DNA of 64,000 nt from Corydoras sp. C115. Its lineage: Eukaryota > Chordata > Actinopteri > Siluriformes > Callichthyidae. Below, one piece after another: positions 59,844 through 64,000 of the stretch. A program made the position numbers and the translations under genes. The notes beneath the pieces are model-generated. The model was not told where the DNA came from. It saw only the letters and a list, made by a program, of their open reading frames with translations, and searched no databases. How positions within the stretch are numbered: the stretch's first letter is position 1; every line of letters starts with the position of its first letter. The stretch covers positions 546,001 through 610,000 of the forward strand of contig JAFMOC010000173.1 of NCBI GenBank assembly GCA_019802505.1, given 5' to 3'.

Positions 59844-60816
59844 GGGCGGCACGGGGGCTTAGTGGTCAGCACGTTCGCCTCTCAGCGCTAGGGATTCCCG
59901 GTTCAAATCCCAATCTGGGTGGAGTTTCCATGTTCTCCCCGTGTCCGTGTGGGTTTTCTCCAGGTTCTCCGGTTTCCTCCAACAGTCCAAAAACATGGAT
60001 CCAGGTCAATTGAATTCTCCAAAATGCCCCATATAGAGTGTGTCTGTGTGAGTGAGTGTGTGTCCAGTGATAGATTGGCACCCTGTCCTGGGTGTATCTG
60101 CCCAGCGCCCGAAACGTTCTCCCCTGGATGGGCATGGGGAACCCCCCCTCCGCGACCCTAGTCCCTAATATAGGATTCAGCGGTAGGGAATAATATAGAG
60201 TGGTGGCTTAGTGGTTGGCATGTTCTCCTACCAGCGCTAGGGATTCCCGGTTCAAATCCCAATCTGGGTGGAGTTTCCATGTTCTCCCCGTGTCCGTGTG
60301 GGTTTTCTCCGGGTTCTCCGGTTTCCTCCCACAGTCCAAAAACATGGATCCAGGTCAATTGAATTCTCCAAAATGCCCCATATAGAGTGTGTCTGTGTGA
60401 GTGAGTGTGTGTCCAGTGATAGATTGGCACCCTGTCCTGGGTGTATCTGCCCAGCGCCCGAAACGTTCTCCCCTGGATGGGCATGGGGAACCCCTCCCGC
60501 GACCCTAGTCCCTAATATAGGATTCAGCGGTAGGGAATAATATAGAGTGGTGGCTTAGTGGTTGGCATGTCTCCTACCCAATCTGGGTTTCCATGTTCTC
60601 CCCGTGTCCGTGTGAGTTTCCTCCGGGTTCTCCGGTTTCCTCTAACAGTCCAAAAACATGGATCCAGGTCAATTGAATTCTCCAATATAGAGTGTGTGTG
60701 CCCAGCGATAGATTGGTGTCCTGTCCTAGGTGTATCTGCTCAGCGCCTGAAACGTTCTCCCCTGGATGGGCCCTGGATGTGACCCTAGCAGAGGATAAAG
60801 CGGAAGATAATGGATG
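59844..60816 (+). repeat. SINE-A triplet (tandem duplication)
   Basis: Three copies at about 59844-60187, 60188-60545 and 60546-60816. The first two end with the same unusual GGATTCAGCGGTAGGGAATA and the second and third start with AATATAGAGTGGTGGC, so the extra units came from local duplication. The third is degraded. Confidence 0.9.
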
Positions 60817-60932
60817 GATGGCTTATATAGGCCCATCCAAGAGAGAACGTTTCAAGACACCCAGGACGGGGTGCCAAACTATCGCTTGGCAATATCTTAT
60901 CATATCATATTTTATCATATAGCATATGGGTG

Positions 60933-61060
60933 ACATGTTGGCTTAGTGGTGAGCATGTGGTTCAGCACCAGAGACAAGAATCCCAATCAGCACAAGAATC
61001 CCAATCTGAGTGGAGTTTCCATGTTTTCTTCTTGTCCACGTGGGTTTTCTCCAGGTTCTG
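60933..61060 (+). repeat. old SINE-A fragment
   Basis: GGTGACATGTTGGCTTAGTGG head and a duplicated CACAAGAATCCCAATC. Confidence 0.7.
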
Positions 61061-61061
61061 T

Positions 61062-61416
61062 TGTTCATTTCATTCATTATCTCCCGCTTTATCCTCTATT
61101 AGGGTCGCGGTGGGGTTCCCCATGCCCATCCAGGGGAGAACATCTCGGGCGCTGGGCAGATAGACCCAGGACAGGGCGCCAATCCATCGCTGGGCACACA
61201 CTCACTCACACAAACACACACACTCCATATGGGGCAATTTAGAGAACTCAATTAACTTGATCCATGTTTTTGGACTGTGAGCGGAAACCGGAGAACCCGG
61301 AGGAAACCCACGTGGACACGGGGAGAACATGGAAACTCCACCCAGATGGGGATTCGAACCGGGAATCCTTAGCGCTGAGAGGCGAACGTGCTAACCACTA
61401 AGCCACCGTGCCGCCA
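61062..61416 (-). repeat. SINE-A copy inserted in an older SINE-A
   Basis: AGGTTCTGTTGT on both sides, the left one within the older fragment. Confidence 0.93.
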
Positions 61417-61429
61417 GGTTCTGTTGTAT

Positions 61430-62040
61430 TATTTGTAAATGTATTTATTAAAATATATTTGATGGTACTTTATATTTCCAGTCCTATTACATTTGTTTAT
61501 TATACCTATGTGTTTGATTTTCTTATATAATAAATTGTAAAAATAATTAAATGATAAAATGTTTAGATTTCAGGTTAACTAAATAATTATTTTGATTTAA
61601 AATCACAGTCCAAAAAAATATTTTGGAATATCAAGGCAAGTGTAAAAGGTGGTACAAACACCTAATTCACTATAAGTAATACAATTTCAACTTAATAAAG
61701 ACAGAGTAGCAAAATTTGTTATGTCCTTTCAGCCAACGCTCGATAAGTGTGATTAGTTCCGCAGTTGATAAATTCCACCCAACCTAATGATTTAATGCCA
61801 CTGCATATCAATGACATCTGTCAGATCAGGATAAGGTCTCTCTTGGGACATGGTGTTTGAACTAAGCTTAGGGCTACTGATAATGGTTTCCAGGCTGTGT
61901 GTTTTATGCATTGTACACATGTACAGCTAACATTTGACAATCAAAACGTTCAAACTGCCTTCTGTTACCGAGAAGTCCAATGTCATTGACGAGGATGAGC
62001 TAATTATAAATCAATATAAGACTATCAGTTGTGTGTTTAT
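61430..62040. other. unannotated AT-rich stretch
   Basis: Nothing recognised. Confidence 0.5.
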
Positions 62041-62059
62041 TGTATATATTTAAATGTTA

Positions 62060-62978
62060 GAAATACACTCACCATCCATGTAATTAGATACAATTGCTTG
62101 TCAACACAAACAGCTAATCAGCCAAGCGCATTGCCTCAACTCAATGCATTTGTGCATTTAGAGGTGGTCAAGACAACTAAAGTGCAAACCAAGTATCAGA
62201 ATGAGGAAGAAAGATGATTTAAGTGACTTTGAACGTAGCATAGTTGTTGGTGCCAGTTGGGCCGGTCTGGGTACTTCAGAAATTGCCGATCTGATAATGG
62301 GATCTTCATGCATGGCTGTCTCGGGTTTACAGAGAATGGTCCAAAAAATAAAAAATATTCAGTGAGGAGCCGTTGTGTGGACAAAAATGCCTTATTGATA
62401 TGACAGGTCAGAGGAGAATGGGCAGACTGATTTGAGAAGACTGAAAGTTAACAGCAACACTCAAATAACACTCTTTACAACCAAGGAATGCAGAATACAT
62501 TCAACCATGAAGAAGATGGGTTACAGCAGCGGAAGAACAAGAAACCAAGACTAAAATTCACACAGGCTCATGGAAATTGGACGGTAGGAGATTGGAATAC
62601 ATTGGCTGATCTGACGAGTCTTGATTCCAACTTTCAGATGCGGGGCGTCATCAACATGAAATCATGGATCCATCTTGAATTGTATCAATTGTTCAGGCTG
62701 CTGGTGGTGGTCTAATAGTGTGGGGCATATGTTTTTACCCCTTAGTACCAATTAAGCATCGTTGAAATGCCACTGCCTTCCTGAGAATTGTTGCGGATCA
62801 TGTCAATCCCTCCTGATGGCTACCTCCAGCAGGATAATGCACCACGTCACAAAGCTCACATCATCCCAAACTGGTTTATTTAACATGACAGTGAGTTCAC
62901 TGTACTCCAGTTCTGAAAGCAAGAGGTGGTCCAACTTTTATCTAGCAAATTTAACATAATTTAGTGACTGGTGAGAGC
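62060..62978 (+). pseudogene. Tc1/mariner-type transposon with dead transposase
   Basis: Layout of a common fish Tc1-like element: left end ACTCACCATCCATGTAATTA, then remnants DDLSDFERS (in DNA, AAGTGACTTTGAACGTAGC), a GTTTACAGAGAATGGTCC helix-turn-helix part, GATGAGTCTTGATTCC-like and CAGGATAATGCACC blocks, and right end TTTAGTGACTGGTGAG. It has many stops and indels, so no functional protein. The C-terminal third of the transposase is deleted. Confidence 0.82.
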
Positions 62979-63399
62979 ATCTATCTTTATAGTCTTGGGT
63001 TTCCCGTGATTCAGATAAAAAAGAATAATTTCAAGAATTTCCATTATTCATTATTTAGAAGTAAATGTATCTTTTACTGCCTTCTATAAGACTCGGTACA
63101 CCAGTAAAAAGCAGTTTAAACCACATTTGTAGGCTGACTGGTGATTTATTGATGAGTATTTTCGATAAAGAGACCACCAAAATACTAATTACAATTCCAT
63201 ATAAACTATTCTAATAAATATTGCCTCATCCCATCTCATTATCTTTCACTTAATCGTATAATCCTATACAAACTCTTTTGGGAGGCATGGGGATGATAAT
63301 AATTAGTACTTAGCTGCCCTAAATAAATAATGACGGAGTAGTTTGTCTTATATTGTTTGATTTACCATAAATCAACACCTTTTGATTACACATAACAAT

Positions 63400-63400
<1 letters not shown>
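62979..63400. other. unannotated AT-rich stretch
   Basis: No gene seen. Confidence 0.5.
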
Positions 63401-63436
<36 letters not shown>

Positions 63437-63441
<5 letters not shown>

Positions 63442-63752
63442 CATGCCCCATGCCCATCCAGGGGAGAACATTTCGGGCGCTGGGCAGATACACCCAGGAC
63501 AGGGCGTCAATCTATCGCTGGTCACACACTCACTCACACAGACACGCACGCATACACACTCTATATGGGGCAATTTGGAGAACTCAGTTGACTTGATCCA
63601 TGTTTTTGGACTGTGGGAGGAAACCGAAGAACCCGGAGGAAACCCACATGGACACATGGAGAACATGGAAACTCCACCCAGATGGGGATTCTAACCGGGA
63701 ATCCCTAGTGCTGAGAGGCGAACGTGCTAACCACTAAGCCACCGTGCCGCCT
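63437..63752 (-). repeat. SINE-A copy inside a (TA)n repeat
   Basis: TA runs on both sides (63402-63437 and 63752-63770); the tail is missing, so the 3' end fused with the TA tract. Confidence 0.92.
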
Positions 63753-63776
63753 ATATATATATATATATATATTAAT

Positions 63777-64000
63777 TAATTAATTAATTCATTCATTATC
63801 TCCCGCTTTATCCTCTATTAGGGTCACGGTGGGGTTCCCCATGCCCATCCAGGGGAGAACGTCTTGGGCACTGGGCAGATAGACCCAGGACAGGGCGCCA
63901 ATCCATCGCTGGGCACACACTCACTCACACAGACACACTCTATATGGGGCAATTTTTGAGAATTCAATTGACTTGATCCATGTTTTTGGACTGTGGGAGG
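63777..64000 (-). repeat. SINE-A copy running off the window end
   Basis: Tail and body present; cut by the window edge. Confidence 0.92.

Noticed and set aside
62488..62715. 75-codon frame in the Tc1-like element as a gene
   Set aside because: A fragment of a frameshifted transposase; neighbouring parts fall in other frames with stops.

Overview
This window is vertebrate nuclear DNA, almost certainly from a teleost fish. Genes are split into short exons by repeat-filled introns. Two fish-style tRNA-derived SINE families, Tc1/mariner and hAT relics and long microsatellites fill the gaps. The species cannot be named from the sequence.

Layout. (1) About 0.6-1.7 kb is a GC/CpG-rich island with three good minus-strand splice donors, read as the promoter and first exon(s) of a gene leaving the window on the left; by synteny it may be cobll1-like, which is inference. 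(2) 5.69-14.06 kb, minus strand: a complete 12-coding-exon slc38a11 gene (467 codons). (3) 14.3-21.1 kb: intergenic DNA dominated by SINEs, including a local segmental duplication and a five-unit tandem SINE array. (4) 21.17-21.44 kb: a likely non-coding first exon of the next gene. (5) 31.75-56.20 kb, plus strand: a complete voltage-gated sodium channel alpha subunit with 26 coding exons and 1946 residues, of the neuronal SCN1A/2A/3A/9A group (teleost scn1L), with a roughly 2 kb 3' UTR to about 58.2 kb. (6) 58.6-64 kb: repeats only, including a Tc1-like pseudogene.

The slc38a11 neighbour matches the human arrangement, where SLC38A11 sits beside the SCN3A/SCN2A cluster. This supports the scn1L assignment, though scn1laa and scn1lab cannot be separated here. 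The two genes have unrelated jobs: a membrane amino-acid transporter-like protein and the pore of the neuronal action-potential sodium channel.

The channel keeps the DEKA selectivity filter, all four S4 sensors, the IFM inactivation particle and the IQ motif. It has also lost the cysteines of the domain II extracellular loop, shortened the domain III S3-S4 loop and changed several usually invariant residues. Its two special introns are informative: the U12-type intron in domain I uses GT-AG here, while the AT-AC intron before the inactivation gate is retained.

By hand estimate a quarter to a third of the window is one SINE family (here SINE-A): a tRNA-like head, a body ending GGATAAAGCGGGAGATAATG and a (GAAT)n or (GGAT)n tail. 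Many copies have clean 9-14 bp target-site duplications. Almost every other small open frame in the window is a translation of this SINE and is not annotated as a gene.
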